DNA from: JBDSZL01 sp039925145
Lineage (GTDB): Bacteria; Acidobacteriota; Vicinamibacteria; Vicinamibacterales; SCN-69-37
Direction of reading: 5' to 3'
DNA: 17,974 nt
Assembly: GCA_039925145.1 (NCBI GenBank)
Contig: JBDSZL010000048.1
Location: 1-17,974, forward strand
Below, piece by piece: positions 1 through 7,883 of the stretch. How positions within the stretch are numbered: position 1 is the first letter of the stretch; each line of letters starts with the position of its first letter. The notes beneath the pieces were generated by a model. It searched no databases, had not been told where the DNA came from, and saw only the letters and a program-made list of their open reading frames with translations. A program made the translations under genes and the position numbers.

Positions 1-12
1 GGTGGGAAGGGA

Positions 13-26
13 GGGCCCGAAGGCCC
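13..26 (-). other. short UUCG-loop hairpin
   Basis: On the minus strand GGGCC-TTCG-GGCCC forms a 5-bp stem closed by a C(UUCG)G tetraloop, an exceptionally stable RNA fold. It lies about 13 nt past the T-run downstream of ssrA and could be a secondary terminator or processing barrier. No T-run follows it, so its role is unclear. Confidence 0.35.
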
Positions 27-38
27 GTATTCATCGAC

Positions 39-115
39 AAAAAATAGTGGAGGCGGCGGGAGTCGAGCATGTTGGCAAGCCCGTAGGGCGACGCCACTTG
101 CCTGAATCCGCCGCC
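39..115 (-). terminator. possible ssrA terminator, compound hairpin with T-run
   Basis: On the minus strand, GGCGGCGG (115-108) pairs perfectly with CCGCCGCC (59-52). Inside it sits a smaller hairpin, GGCAAG (102-97) with CTTGCC (79-74). The outer stem is followed after seven bases by six T residues (44-39). It lies downstream of the tmRNA and could stop its transcription. The long interior and the 7-nt gap before the T-run make it atypical, so this is moderate to low confidence. Confidence 0.4.
48..66 (-). repeat. 19-nt direct repeat of the tmRNA 3' end
   Basis: The sequence TGGAGGCGGCGGGAGTCGA at 48-66 is identical to 143-161, the 3' terminus of ssrA from the T-loop to the discriminator base; identity stops on both sides. 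The two copies are 95 bp apart. The 3' end of tRNA and tmRNA genes is a standard attB site for tyrosine-recombinase elements, and integration leaves exactly this kind of repeat. It may therefore be an old attachment-site scar. It may instead have been kept because it forms one arm of a terminator-like hairpin. No integrase is seen in the window. Confidence 0.6.
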
Positions 116-142
116 GACATTGACCGAACGTAGTGAGGGAAA

Positions 143-493
143 TGGAGGCGGCGGGAGTCGAACCCGCGTCCGAAAGGCCTGTCGCTGCAGAACTCTACAT
201 GCGTATCCGCTCTTTTAATTTTGCGACCGGCAACAAAGAACGGCGAACGCGCCGATCGCTAGTCCGAATTGTCTCGCCCCGCCGCGCCGGACACGCGTCG
301 GAAGCCAGCCTACTGAATGGCGTTCGTTCCCAGCCCGTAGGCTGACTGGGACGAACGTCACAGCCTAATTAGGCTGCGAGCGCAAGCTGCGAATCCGCAG
401 TTACGTTGTGTGTCCACCGGTTTAACGAGCGAGATGAACAAGCTCGGCACGCATTCCGCAACCCCTTGCCCCCGTCGAAGCCGTTTCGCCCCC
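143..493 (-). ncRNA. ssrA: transfer-messenger RNA (tmRNA), one-piece
   Basis: tmRNA rescues ribosomes stalled on broken mRNAs: it enters the A site as an alanyl-tRNA mimic and then templates a degradation tag (trans-translation with SmpB). On the minus strand the RNA starts with GGGGGCG (493-487), which pairs with CGCCTCC near the 3' end (150-144) to give a 7-bp acceptor stem with one G-U pair. The 5' domain has the usual GGCTTCGACGGGGGC stretch, and the 3' end has the T-arm GGGTTCGACTCCC. CCA is not encoded (TT follows discriminator A143), so it must be added after transcription. A tag frame with alanine resume codon and double alanine end is at 398-369, followed by the helix-5 hairpin CAGCC-TAATTA-GGCTG. 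A strong inverted repeat further on (GTTCGTCCCAG / CTGGGAACGAAC) fits a pseudoknot. The 351-nt length is normal. No convincing promoter hexamers are visible just above 493. Confidence 0.95.
369..398 (-). other. tmRNA proteolysis-tag reading frame
   Basis: Reading the minus strand from GCG (398-396) gives Ala-Asp-Ser-Gln-Leu-Ala-Leu-Ala-Ala and then TAA (371-369). Together with the alanine charged on tmRNA this would add AADSQLALAA to stalled peptides. The hydrophobic ALAA end is the form recognised by ClpXP-type proteases. The resume codon is inferred from its position after the GTAACT context and from the alanine convention; the frame and stop are read directly. Confidence 0.85.
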
Positions 494-987
494 TCGAGGT
501 AGTTGACGCTTCCATTGTGCCACACCACAGTTGCCCCCGCCCCCGCTAGTCACCGCGATCGGACCCGCCGGCATTCACAGCACGCATGAGCGCACGACGC
601 GTCTCAGGCTGGAGTCTGCGAAATGTCGCAAGTGGAATGGGCCACGAGTGTCTCTGCCGCGGTGCGGCGGTTGTGTGCCGCCGCGCCAGTTCCTGGCGCA
701 CCACGATCAGCTCTGGCCCGCAATGGACGCAGGTGAATCGCTCGCGCCGAGGTGCCGCCAAGTTCCGGTCGGTGGGGAGCGTTTTCATCGAAACCGGCGG
801 TCGGGTATGCGACTCCGAAACGCCGATTCCTGACGGAGCAAGGCGGATGCCATTTGGAACGGCGACATCCGTGTGGATCAGGTGGACCGTCGCTCATCAG
901 CGGAGGACAGCCGTGTAATCGCAGCCGCGACGCGACCCGCCGGGGCTCGACCCGCCGGGGGCGGACGTTCGAACCCTGGGGAATGCG
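494..987. other. intergenic stretch without a convincing gene
   Basis: About 0.5 kb lies between ssrA and the MetE-like gene. Open frames overlap here on both strands, as expected in GC-rich DNA, and none shows a clear ribosome binding site together with a recognised domain. The only frame with a motif is a minus-strand one with CVHCG (546-788, listed separately). Near 935-962 a short GC-rich direct repeat is present (CGACCCGCCGGGG twice, 16 bp apart). It lies just beyond the stop of the MetE-like gene and could contribute to a 3' end structure. I see no tRNA and no mobile-element end. Confidence 0.5.
546..788 (-). CDS. doubtful 80-aa ORF with a CxxC motif
   Basis: This ATG-started frame contains RRERFTCVHCG near residues 14-24, which resembles the first half of small zinc-ribbon proteins such as the RNHCP family (F-x-C-x-x-C-G). 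The second cysteine pair expected for a ribbon is absent in this frame. In the frame used by 604-897, the same DNA reads HNRRTAAETLVAHSTCDIS, which loosely recalls the second half of RNHCP proteins, so a frameshifted remnant is possible. There is no good Shine-Dalgarno sequence. It may equally be a chance frame. Confidence 0.15.
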   Translation of the reverse strand: MKTLPTDRNLAAPRRERFTCVHCGPELIVVRQELARRHTTAAPRQRHSWPIPLATFRRLQPETRRALMRAVNAGGSDRGD

Positions 988-2052
988 TCAGCCGCCGGCG
1001 ATTTCGCGCGACGCGAGCTCGTTGCCTTCGACGCGGGCCCGGATCTTCGCGAACGCCGTCTCCCGCGACGTCGACACATCGTCGCCAAACGGCGAGAACC
1101 CGCAGTCGTCGGTGGAGCCGAGATTGGCCGGGTCGATGAATCGCGCCGCTTCCAGAATGCGGTCGCGCACCTGCTCTGGCGTCTCGACGCGCGGGTCAAT
1201 CGGGTCGATGACGCCGACGAAGATCCGGCGATCGTCGGACGCCAGCGGGCCGAGGATCGCAAGGACCCGCGGGCGGTCAGTCTCGCTCGCAAGCTGGACG
1301 AAGAAACTACCCGCCTCGAGACGGAACAACGACGGCAGCAGCTCGGCGTAATCGACGTCGGCACTGTGCGTCGAGTCCTGATCGCCCCCCGGGCACGTGT
1401 GGACTCCGATACGCCGCCGCTCCTCGACTGTGAACCGGCGCAGTACCTGGTTGTTCAGGTCGACGAAGGTGTTGAGCAGGCCCTTCGATGGATCGAGCTT
1501 GAGCGAGAGACGTGCCTCCGTGAAGTCGATTTGCACGCTGGCGCCGGCGGCGAGGCATCGCCGGATGTCCGACTCGGCCTCGCGCACGAGATCCTCGATG
1601 AACGCTTCTCGTGGATACCCGGGAATACCCTTCGACGGATAGAGCAACGACAGCGCGGACGCGGAGATCACCGCCTGCTTCATGGGGACGTGCGCGTGAC
1701 GCCGGGCGGCTTTGAGATAGGTCGCGGCGTACGTGGCATAGAGAAACGGGCCTCCGGTCAGCACGGGGAGCTGACGCTCGTGACCGTCCTTGAACGGAAT
1801 GGTGACGCCTCCACGGGCGAGGTTCGGCAACCCCTGAATCGGATAGGTCGCAAAGCTGGGCTTACGCTGCTCGCCATCGGTGATCACCGGGGATCCGGTC
1901 TGCTCGAACCGCTCGATCGTGTCGCGCAGCGCCTCGTCGACGAGCGCGTCGAGCGAAGCCGCCGACATGCGCCCGGCGGCAAACTCCCTCATGCCCCGAA
2001 CCAGCTCGAGCGGCCGGGGAATGCTCCCGATCGGTTCAGTGGGTAACGTCAT
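988..2052 (-). CDS. MetE-like (cobalamin-independent methionine synthase II family) protein
   Basis: A 354-aa single-domain protein matching only the C-terminal catalytic (UROD/MetE-like barrel) half of cobalamin-independent methionine synthase. The N-terminal opening IGSIPRP is typical of the family. Likely zinc ligands are His218 and Cys220 (GVHTCPGG), Glu257 (QLASE) and Cys317 (TDDCGFSPFGDD), the H-C-E-C set that activates the homocysteine thiol in MetE. Full-length MetE is about 750 aa, so the tetrahydrofolate-binding half is missing; single-domain relatives use other or unknown methyl donors. The start is ATG 2052, preceded by AGGGA at 8 nt; a GTG at 2058 is too close to that site. It lies 70 bp below the TolC gene on the same strand and could be read through from the efflux operon, but no shared role is evident. 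The substrate is not proven; another thiol methyltransferase is possible. Confidence 0.85.
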   Translation of the reverse strand: MTLPTEPIGSIPRPLELVRGMREFAAGRMSAASLDALVDEALRDTIERFEQTGSPVITDGEQRKPSFATYPIQGLPNLARGGVTIPFKDGHERQLPVLTGGPFLYATYAATYLKAARRHAHVPMKQAVISASALSLLYPSKGIPGYPREAFIEDLVREAESDIRRCLAAGASVQIDFTEARLSLKLDPSKGLLNTFVDLNNQVLRRFTVEERRRIGVHTCPGGDQDSTHSADVDYAELLPSLFRLEAGSFFVQLASETDRPRVLAILGPLASDDRRIFVGVIDPIDPRVETPEQVRDRILEAARFIDPANLGSTDDCGFSPFGDDVSTSRETAFAKIRARVEGNELASREIAGG

Positions 2053-2081
2053 GAGCACCGTCCCTGATTAGCTGCGTTGAC

Positions 2082-2108
2082 GCCGATGTCGTCGACACCT
2101 GTCTCGGC
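2082..2108 (-). terminator. weak hairpin after the TolC gene
   Basis: On the minus strand GCCGA pairs with TCGGC and encloses a smaller TGTC/GACA stem, just past the TolC stop at 2123. No T-run follows, so it would be at best a partial terminator between the efflux operon and the MetE-like gene. Confidence 0.25.
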
Positions 2109-2122
2109 ACGACGAGTCCAGA

Positions 2123-3481
2123 TCAGAACTTACCGATGGCGACGAGCAGGTCGAGTTTCCCGCGCCGCACGGCATCCTCGGCCACGGCGGCGTCAGACTC
2201 GGCGTCGCGCGCCAGTCGCTGCGCGTCGAGCACCTCGATGTTGGTCGTGGCACCGGCTTCGAACGCGACCGTCGTAATTCGCAGCACTTCGGTCGCCTGA
2301 TCGACGCCAGCACGGGCGGTGGCCAGCGCGCGCTCCAGACTCACGAGTGCCGCCTGCGCCACCCGCACCTCCGACTTGGCCCGAATCTCTGTTTCGACGA
2401 TGAAGAGCTTCGACTGTTCGACGGCGTTCTGCCGCAATCGCAGCGTCGCGCGGCGCTGTCCGCCGTCGAACAGCGGCTGCACGACCTGGATGGTGAATCG
2501 GAACGTCCGCGCCGGCTGAAACAGCCCGCTCGGCGCCACGAGCACCGGATCGAACGAGACGACGGGCAACGGCATCCAGTCCATCCAGTTATCCCGCACG
2601 ACGTGCTCGGCCGCGCGCTGCACCGCGGCCTGCGTCTGCAGGTCTGGACGACTTGTCCGCCAGGAGTCGTCGGCCAGCGCGGGTGCGTCGAACGCCGGCT
2701 CGCCCCCCGCATCGACGGGTCCGTCCTCGGCGAGAATGACGCCGAGCGCCTCCTGCGCCCGCCGCAGCGCCAGCTCCGTGTTCTCTCGCCGCAGCTCGAC
2801 AGCCGTCGAGGCCTGCGCCGCCCGCAGCTGATTCAGGCGACTTCCGGCGCCGCCTTCGAGCCGCTTGTTCGCATAGTCGAGATGCGCGTTGGCCACCTGC
2901 AAGGCCCGCTCGCTCACCTCGAGCTGACGCCGATTGGAGATGATCGCAAGATACGCCTCCGCCGCGGCAACCGCAACGCGCTGCTTCGCCTCGGCCGAGG
3001 AGGCGGTGGCCACCTGCACCTGATCGCGCGCATGCCCGACGTCAATCCAGTTGCCGAGCTCGTACCGCGCGTTGGCCGAAAACCCGAACTGATTCTGCGG
3101 CTGCGTAATCCCGCCCGCGAATCCCCGAGCCGAGTCGAGCGTGGTGTTGGTCACCCCCACGCTCAGCGCCGGCAGGGTCGAGGCGCGCGCCTGCTGCACC
3201 AGGGCGTTGGCCCGCGCCACGGCCACCGCGGCCTGGCCAATCGTCGGGTTCTTGGCGAGCGCCTGAGCAATGGCGTCGGCAAACTCGATGCGGCGCATCG
3301 GCGCGCCAAGCGTCCCCGATGTGGCCGGCGCCGGTCGCGGCGTCTGCGAGCCTCGAGGCGTTTGTGCCGCGACGTGAGACACCGCGCCCAGGAGCAGCCA
3401 GGCCGTGGAGACACCCGCGACGGCTCGCGTCATCAGGCGCCTTGCCCTCGTCTGGTCAGTTCGCGCGCTGATGCTACGCAT
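2123..3481 (-). CDS. TolC-family outer-membrane efflux channel
   Basis: A 452-aa outer membrane factor of the TolC/OEP family, forming the trimeric channel that takes substrate from the RND pump across the outer membrane. Residues 17-39 form a signal peptide (MTRAVAGVSTAWLLLGAVSH, then VAA before Q40). Two long helical repeat halves follow, rich in Ala, Gln and Arg coiled-coil segments (about 65-260 and 285-450), each containing a strand-pair region, e.g. VQPLFDGGQRR in the second half. There is no lipobox cysteine, unlike OprM-type members. The start ATG 3481 has GGAGG 5 nt upstream and overlaps the end of the pump gene by 8 bp (ATGCGTAG), so translation is probably coupled. A frame extended upstream to 3565 would run through pump coding sequence and was not chosen. 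Confidence 0.93.
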   Translation of the reverse strand: MRSISARTDQTRARRLMTRAVAGVSTAWLLLGAVSHVAAQTPRGSQTPRPAPATSGTLGAPMRRIEFADAIAQALAKNPTIGQAAVAVARANALVQQARASTLPALSVGVTNTTLDSARGFAGGITQPQNQFGFSANARYELGNWIDVGHARDQVQVATASSAEAKQRVAVAAAEAYLAIISNRRQLEVSERALQVANAHLDYANKRLEGGAGSRLNQLRAAQASTAVELRRENTELALRRAQEALGVILAEDGPVDAGGEPAFDAPALADDSWRTSRPDLQTQAAVQRAAEHVVRDNWMDWMPLPVVSFDPVLVAPSGLFQPARTFRFTIQVVQPLFDGGQRRATLRLRQNAVEQSKLFIVETEIRAKSEVRVAQAALVSLERALATARAGVDQATEVLRITTVAFEAGATTNIEVLDAQRLARDAESDAAVAEDAVRRGKLDLLVAIGKF

Positions 3482-6400
3482 GGGCACCTCCGGTCTGGGG
3501 CACGAGCTCGTCCTCCTCGTGCCCGCGCGTCGCGCGGCCGGGTGCCAGAGTCCGAATCGAGACATAGAGCACCGGAATGAAAATCACCGACAGAAAGGTA
3601 GAGGCGAGCATGCCGCCGACAACGGCCGTTCCGACCGAATTGCGCGCGGCCGATCCCGCTCCCGTGGCGAGCGCGAGTGGCAGCACGCCCAGAATGAAGG
3701 CGAACGACGTCATGAGAATGGGGCGCAGCCGGATACGTCCCGCTTCAATCGCCGCCTCCACAATCGAGCGGCCCTGTGCCCGCAGCTGTTCCGCGAACTC
3801 GACGATCAGAATCGAGTTCTTCGCGGCGAGCCCAATGAGCATCACGAGGCCGATCTGGCAGAACACGTCGTTCGACAACCCGCGCGCCCACTGCGCGCCA
3901 AGCGCGCCGAACACCGCGAGCGGCACCCCGAGCAGAATGATGAACGGCAGCACCCAGCTTTCGTACTGCGCGGCGAGCACGAGGTACACCACCAGGATGC
4001 TCAGACCGAACAGGTAGATGGCCTGCGACCCGCTCTTGATCTCCTCGAGCGCCTGTCCTGCCCACTCGTAGCGAAACCCTGCGGGCAGCGTCTCGTTTGC
4101 CACCTGATTCATCGTCTCTATGGCCTGGCCGGAGCTGACGCCCGGCACCCCACCGCCCGTGATCTCGGTCGACCGGAACAGGTTGAAGTGACTGATGACC
4201 GTCGGCGCCGTCGTCTCGTGCAGACGCACCACTGCATCGAGCGGCACCATCTGGCCCGTCGACGAACGCGCGTAGTACTGCCGCAGGTTCGAGGGCTGCG
4301 CGCGGAAGCGCTGATCGGCCTGCACATACACGCGATACGCACGGCTGTTGAAGTCGAAGTCGTTCACATACTGCGACCCGAGCAGCACGGTGAGCGCGTC
4401 GGTCACCTCTCGCGTCGGGAGCCCGAGGCTGCGGATCCTGTCGCGGTCGATCTCGACGACCAGCTGCGGGTCGTTGGCCGTGAAGCTGCTGAATAGCCCC
4501 GCCACCTTGCCAGTCTGCGTCGCCTTCGCAATCATCTGCCCCGTGACGTTCGCGAGGTTCGCGATGTCGCCACCGCTCTGGTCCTGCACTTCGAACTGGA
4601 ATCCGCCGAAGGACGACAGCCCCTGAATGGCAGGGGGAGCAGTTGGGATGACGAGCGCACCCGGAATACCCATGAGCGTCCCGCGCATCCGGCCCAACAA
4701 CGCCGCCAGCGAGTGGCTCTTCTCCTTGCGTTCCTCGAAATCCTTCAGCCGCACGAACATCAGCCCCTGATTGGGCGCCGACCCGCTGAAGCTGAATCCG
4801 ACGACGGAGAAGACGGCGGCCACCTCCGTCTGCTTCATCACAATCGTCTCTGCCTGACGCGCGATGTTGGACGTGTACTCCAGCGAGGCCCCCGACGGCG
4901 CCTGGATGATCGCGATGAAGTAGCCCTCATCTTCGTCCGGCACGAATGACGTCGGCACCGCCCGGTAGATGATCGTGGTGGCGCCAAGCGCCACGAGGAA
5001 CAACACCAGCATGGCGAGCTTCTGGTTGACGAGCACGCTGATGACGCGCACGTAGAGGTTCGTGCCCGCATCGATGACGCGGTTCACCATGGTGAAGAAC
5101 CGCCCGTGCGTATGCTGCTCCTTGTCGAGCAGCACGGCCGAGAGCGCGGGCGTGAAGGTGACGGCGTTGAACACCGACAGCACCACCGAAAACGCGATGG
5201 TCAGCGAGAACTGCTGATACATGCGTCCAGTCGTGCCGGGGAAGAACGCGACCGGAACAAACACGGCCACCAGCACGACGCCGATGACGACAACCGCCGA
5301 AAAGACCTCGCGCATCGCGTCAATCGCCGCTCGGCGGGCGCTCTTCCCGAACTGGCTCATGTGCCGCTCCACGTTCTCGATCACCACGATCGCATCGTCG
5401 ACGACAATGCCCGTGGCGAGCACGACGCCAAACAGCGTGAGCGTGTTGATCGAAAATCCGAACAGCTTCACGAATGCAAACGTGCCGATCAGTGACACCG
5501 GGATCGTGATGGCGGGGATCAGCGTGCTCCGCCAGTTCTGGAGGAACAGGAACATGACGAGCACGACCAGCCCGATGGCCTCCGCCAGCGTCACCAGCAC
5601 TTCGCGAATCGACTCGCGCACGACGGCCACGTTGTCGAAGGCCACCACCGCTTCGAGGCCCGGCGGGAAGTCTTTCTGCAGGCGTGTCAACTCGGTACGA
5701 GCCGCGTCGAACACCTCGATGGCGTTGGCCGACGGCAGCACCTGGATGCCGATGCCCGACGCCTCGAGCCCGCCAAACCGCAGGCGCGACGCGTAGCTTT
5801 CCGCGCCGAGCTCCACACGGCCGACGTCGCTCACGCGCACGAGCGCGGCGTCCTTGCCGGCCTTGACGACGACGTTCTCGAACTCCTTCGCCTCGCTGAG
5901 CCGGCTCGCGGCACGCACGCTCAGCTGGAACATCTGATCGCTCGAGGCCGGCGAGTCTCCAACACTACCGGCGGCCACCTGCACGTTCTGCTCGCGCAAC
6001 GCCGACACGACGTCGCCGGCCGTCAGGCCACGGCCGGCCAGCTTCTCCGGGTCGAGCCACAGCCGCATGGCGAACTTGCGCTCGCCGAAGATGACGATGT
6101 TGCCGACGCCGGGAATGCGCTTGAGCGCGTCGCGCACGTAGACATCGATGTAGTTGCTGATGAACAACGAATCGTAGCGATTGTCCTTGGAGAAGAAGCC
6201 GACGGCGCCGAGAAAGCCCGCCGTGTTCTTGGTGACCGTGATGCCATTGGTGCGCACCTCGGCCGGCATGCGGCCAAGCGCCTGATTCACCCGGTTCTGC
6301 ACATCGACCGCCGCCAGGTCTGGATCGCGGCCGATGTCGAACGTGATCGTGATGGAACTGAATCCGGAGCTGGTGCTCGACGAGCGGATGTTCATCATCC

Positions 6401-6623
6401 CCTCGACGCCGTTGATGACCTGCTCGAGGGGCTGCGTGACGGCGCTCTCGACCGCCTGTGCGTTGGCGCCGGTATAAATCGCCGCCACCGTCACCGTCGG
6501 AGGCGTCAAGTCGGGATAGCGGGCGATGGGCAGCGTGGGAATCGCAATCGCGCCGCCGAGGATGATCAGGAGCGAACAGACCGTGGCCAGAATCGGCCGT
6601 CGTATGAAGGGCTCACTGAACAC
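3474..6623 (-). CDS. RND efflux pump inner-membrane subunit, HAE1/AcrB type
   Basis: A 1049-aa hydrophobe/amphiphile efflux-1 transporter, the proton-driven pump of a tripartite system. Length and layout match AcrB: TM1 at about 10-30, a periplasmic porter and docking domain, a TM2-6 block (about 340-500), an amphipathic stretch and TM7 (about 535-555), a second periplasmic domain, and a final TM block (about 865-1030). The proton-relay aspartates are Asp409-Asp410 (GIVVDDAIVV) and the partner lysine is Lys935 (LAAKNSILIVEF). The opening MFSEPFIRRPILATV is typical. The start is GTG 6623, which directly follows the adaptor's TAA with no gap; GGGAGGG lies 8 nt upstream. Substrates cannot be read from sequence; the HAE1 class argues for drugs, bile-salt-like compounds or hydrophobic metabolites, and the DD pair argues against a CusA-type metal pump. 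Confidence 0.96.
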   Translation of the reverse strand: MFSEPFIRRPILATVCSLLIILGGAIAIPTLPIARYPDLTPPTVTVAAIYTGANAQAVESAVTQPLEQVINGVEGMMNIRSSSTSSGFSSITITFDIGRDPDLAAVDVQNRVNQALGRMPAEVRTNGITVTKNTAGFLGAVGFFSKDNRYDSLFISNYIDVYVRDALKRIPGVGNIVIFGERKFAMRLWLDPEKLAGRGLTAGDVVSALREQNVQVAAGSVGDSPASSDQMFQLSVRAASRLSEAKEFENVVVKAGKDAALVRVSDVGRVELGAESYASRLRFGGLEASGIGIQVLPSANAIEVFDAARTELTRLQKDFPPGLEAVVAFDNVAVVRESIREVLVTLAEAIGLVVLVMFLFLQNWRSTLIPAITIPVSLIGTFAFVKLFGFSINTLTLFGVVLATGIVVDDAIVVIENVERHMSQFGKSARRAAIDAMREVFSAVVVIGVVLVAVFVPVAFFPGTTGRMYQQFSLTIAFSVVLSVFNAVTFTPALSAVLLDKEQHTHGRFFTMVNRVIDAGTNLYVRVISVLVNQKLAMLVLFLVALGATTIIYRAVPTSFVPDEDEGYFIAIIQAPSGASLEYTSNIARQAETIVMKQTEVAAVFSVVGFSFSGSAPNQGLMFVRLKDFEERKEKSHSLAALLGRMRGTLMGIPGALVIPTAPPAIQGLSSFGGFQFEVQDQSGGDIANLANVTGQMIAKATQTGKVAGLFSSFTANDPQLVVEIDRDRIRSLGLPTREVTDALTVLLGSQYVNDFDFNSRAYRVYVQADQRFRAQPSNLRQYYARSSTGQMVPLDAVVRLHETTAPTVISHFNLFRSTEITGGGVPGVSSGQAIETMNQVANETLPAGFRYEWAGQALEEIKSGSQAIYLFGLSILVVYLVLAAQYESWVLPFIILLGVPLAVFGALGAQWARGLSNDVFCQIGLVMLIGLAAKNSILIVEFAEQLRAQGRSIVEAAIEAGRIRLRPILMTSFAFILGVLPLALATGAGSAARNSVGTAVVGGMLASTFLSVIFIPVLYVSIRTLAPGRATRGHEEDELVPQTGGAHA

Positions 6624-7883
6624 TTACTGTGCCCTCCCGCTGCGACCTGCAGCCGGCGCCTGGCCGTTCGTACCCGCGGGCGCGGCCGCCGAGCCCGCGG
6701 GCGCTCCACCGGCCGCGGGTGCCGGGCTAGCGGGGGGAACCGGCGTCACGGGCGCGCCGTCACCAATCTTCTGAATGCCACCGACGACCAGCCGGTCTCC
6801 CGCGGCGAGACCCGACTGCACCACATACTCATTGCCCACCACGCGTCCCACGGTGATCGGGCGCTGGCGCACCACGGTGCCACGTTCGCCGCTCTCCACG
6901 ACAAAGACGAAGTACTGGCCGTTGATGCGCACCGCCGACACGATTGGGACGGTGAGGCCGGGCGTGGTGTTGAACACGATCTGCGTGCGCACGAACTGGT
7001 CGCTGCGGAACTGCCCGCTCCGGGGATCGAGTGGCGTCTTGACGAGCACCGTCTGCGTCGTGTCGGTCACCGACGGATCGATGAAGCTGATGCGTTGCGT
7101 CGTCAGCACAGCGCCCGATTCGTCGAGGATGTGCACCGGCAGCCCGAGCTTCAGACTCGGCGCCTGCTGGACGGGAACATTGATGTAGACCTCGAGGCCC
7201 GAGTTGTCTTCGAGCGTCGTCAGCACGGTGGTGCGAGTGACGCGATCGCCCTGACGCGCCGGGATGTCAGCCACGATGCCCGCCGTGGGCGCGGTCACAC
7301 GAAAATAGCCGAGCTCGGTCTGTTGCTGCCGAATCTGCTCGTCCACAGCCTTGAGCTGTGCCTCCGCCGTCTTCTGTTGCGTGGTCGCCTGCTCGAATTC
7401 CTGCTGGCTGGTCGCCCCCACGGCAAGCAGGGTCTTGGCCCGCTCGGCCTGCTGTTTCGCGAACGCCGCATCGGCCTCACGGGCGGCGCGCACGGACTGG
7501 AGACTCGACACCGCCGCACGGAGCGAGCTCGAGTCGATTTCGAACATCGGGGTGCCAGGGGCCACTCGATCGCCCGACTTCACCAGGATGCGCGTGAGAA
7601 AACCTTCGGCCTGCGGCTGAATGGTCGTGGACCGTTGCGATCGCAGCGTGCCGACGAACTCGCCGACCTGATCGACCGGTTTCGTCGCCAGCTCGACGAC
7701 CTCGACCGGTACGCCACCGCCGCCGCCCCGGCCCGCCGACGCCGCGGCTCCCTCGGGTGGCGCACTGCCCCGGCACCCGGCGACCAGCACAACGGCCAGC
7801 AACCCGGCGCCTCGAATGGAACGTATGAACCGTCGCCTCGCATGAGCGGACGGCAAAGCCACATCAAGAATCAGTCGTGTCAT
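6624..7883 (-). CDS. RND efflux periplasmic adaptor (membrane fusion) lipoprotein
   Basis: A 419-aa AcrA/MexA-type adaptor joining the inner pump to the TolC channel. Basic residues precede a hydrophobic stretch and a lipobox VAGC with Cys37, so it is probably an inner-membrane lipoprotein. The order is lipoyl half (QPQAEGFLTRILVKSGDRV), alpha-helical hairpin (about 105-180, heptad-like QQ and EQ runs), second lipoyl half (VTAPTAGIVADIPARQGDRV), beta-barrel and membrane-proximal domain, then a long Ala/Pro/Gly-rich tail of about 45 residues. It is first in the operon and abuts the pump. The start is uncertain: ATG 7883 is preferred because it leaves a sensible signal sequence, but neither it nor an ATG at 7934 has a Shine-Dalgarno, and both sit in near-identical CATAGGA(A/T)AT contexts. 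Confidence 0.93.
   Translation of the reverse strand: MTRLILDVALPSAHARRRFIRSIRGAGLLAVVLVAGCRGSAPPEGAAASAGRGGGGGVPVEVVELATKPVDQVGEFVGTLRSQRSTTIQPQAEGFLTRILVKSGDRVAPGTPMFEIDSSSLRAAVSSLQSVRAAREADAAFAKQQAERAKTLLAVGATSQQEFEQATTQQKTAEAQLKAVDEQIRQQQTELGYFRVTAPTAGIVADIPARQGDRVTRTTVLTTLEDNSGLEVYINVPVQQAPSLKLGLPVHILDESGAVLTTQRISFIDPSVTDTTQTVLVKTPLDPRSGQFRSDQFVRTQIVFNTTPGLTVPIVSAVRINGQYFVFVVESGERGTVVRQRPITVGRVVGNEYVVQSGLAAGDRLVVGGIQKIGDGAPVTPVPPASPAPAAGGAPAGSAAAPAGTNGQAPAAGRSGRAQ

Noticed and set aside
940..990. tRNA-like T-loop (GTTCGAACCCT)
   Set aside because: No matching T-stem, anticodon arm or acceptor stem can be built around it.
1366..2046. 226-aa plus-strand open frame opposite the MetE-like gene
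   Set aside because: Antisense to a protein with conserved zinc ligands; no motif of its own.
3405..4496. 363-aa plus-strand open frame opposite the pump gene
   Set aside because: Antisense shadow of the RND pump, with His/Arg/Glu-rich composition and no motif.
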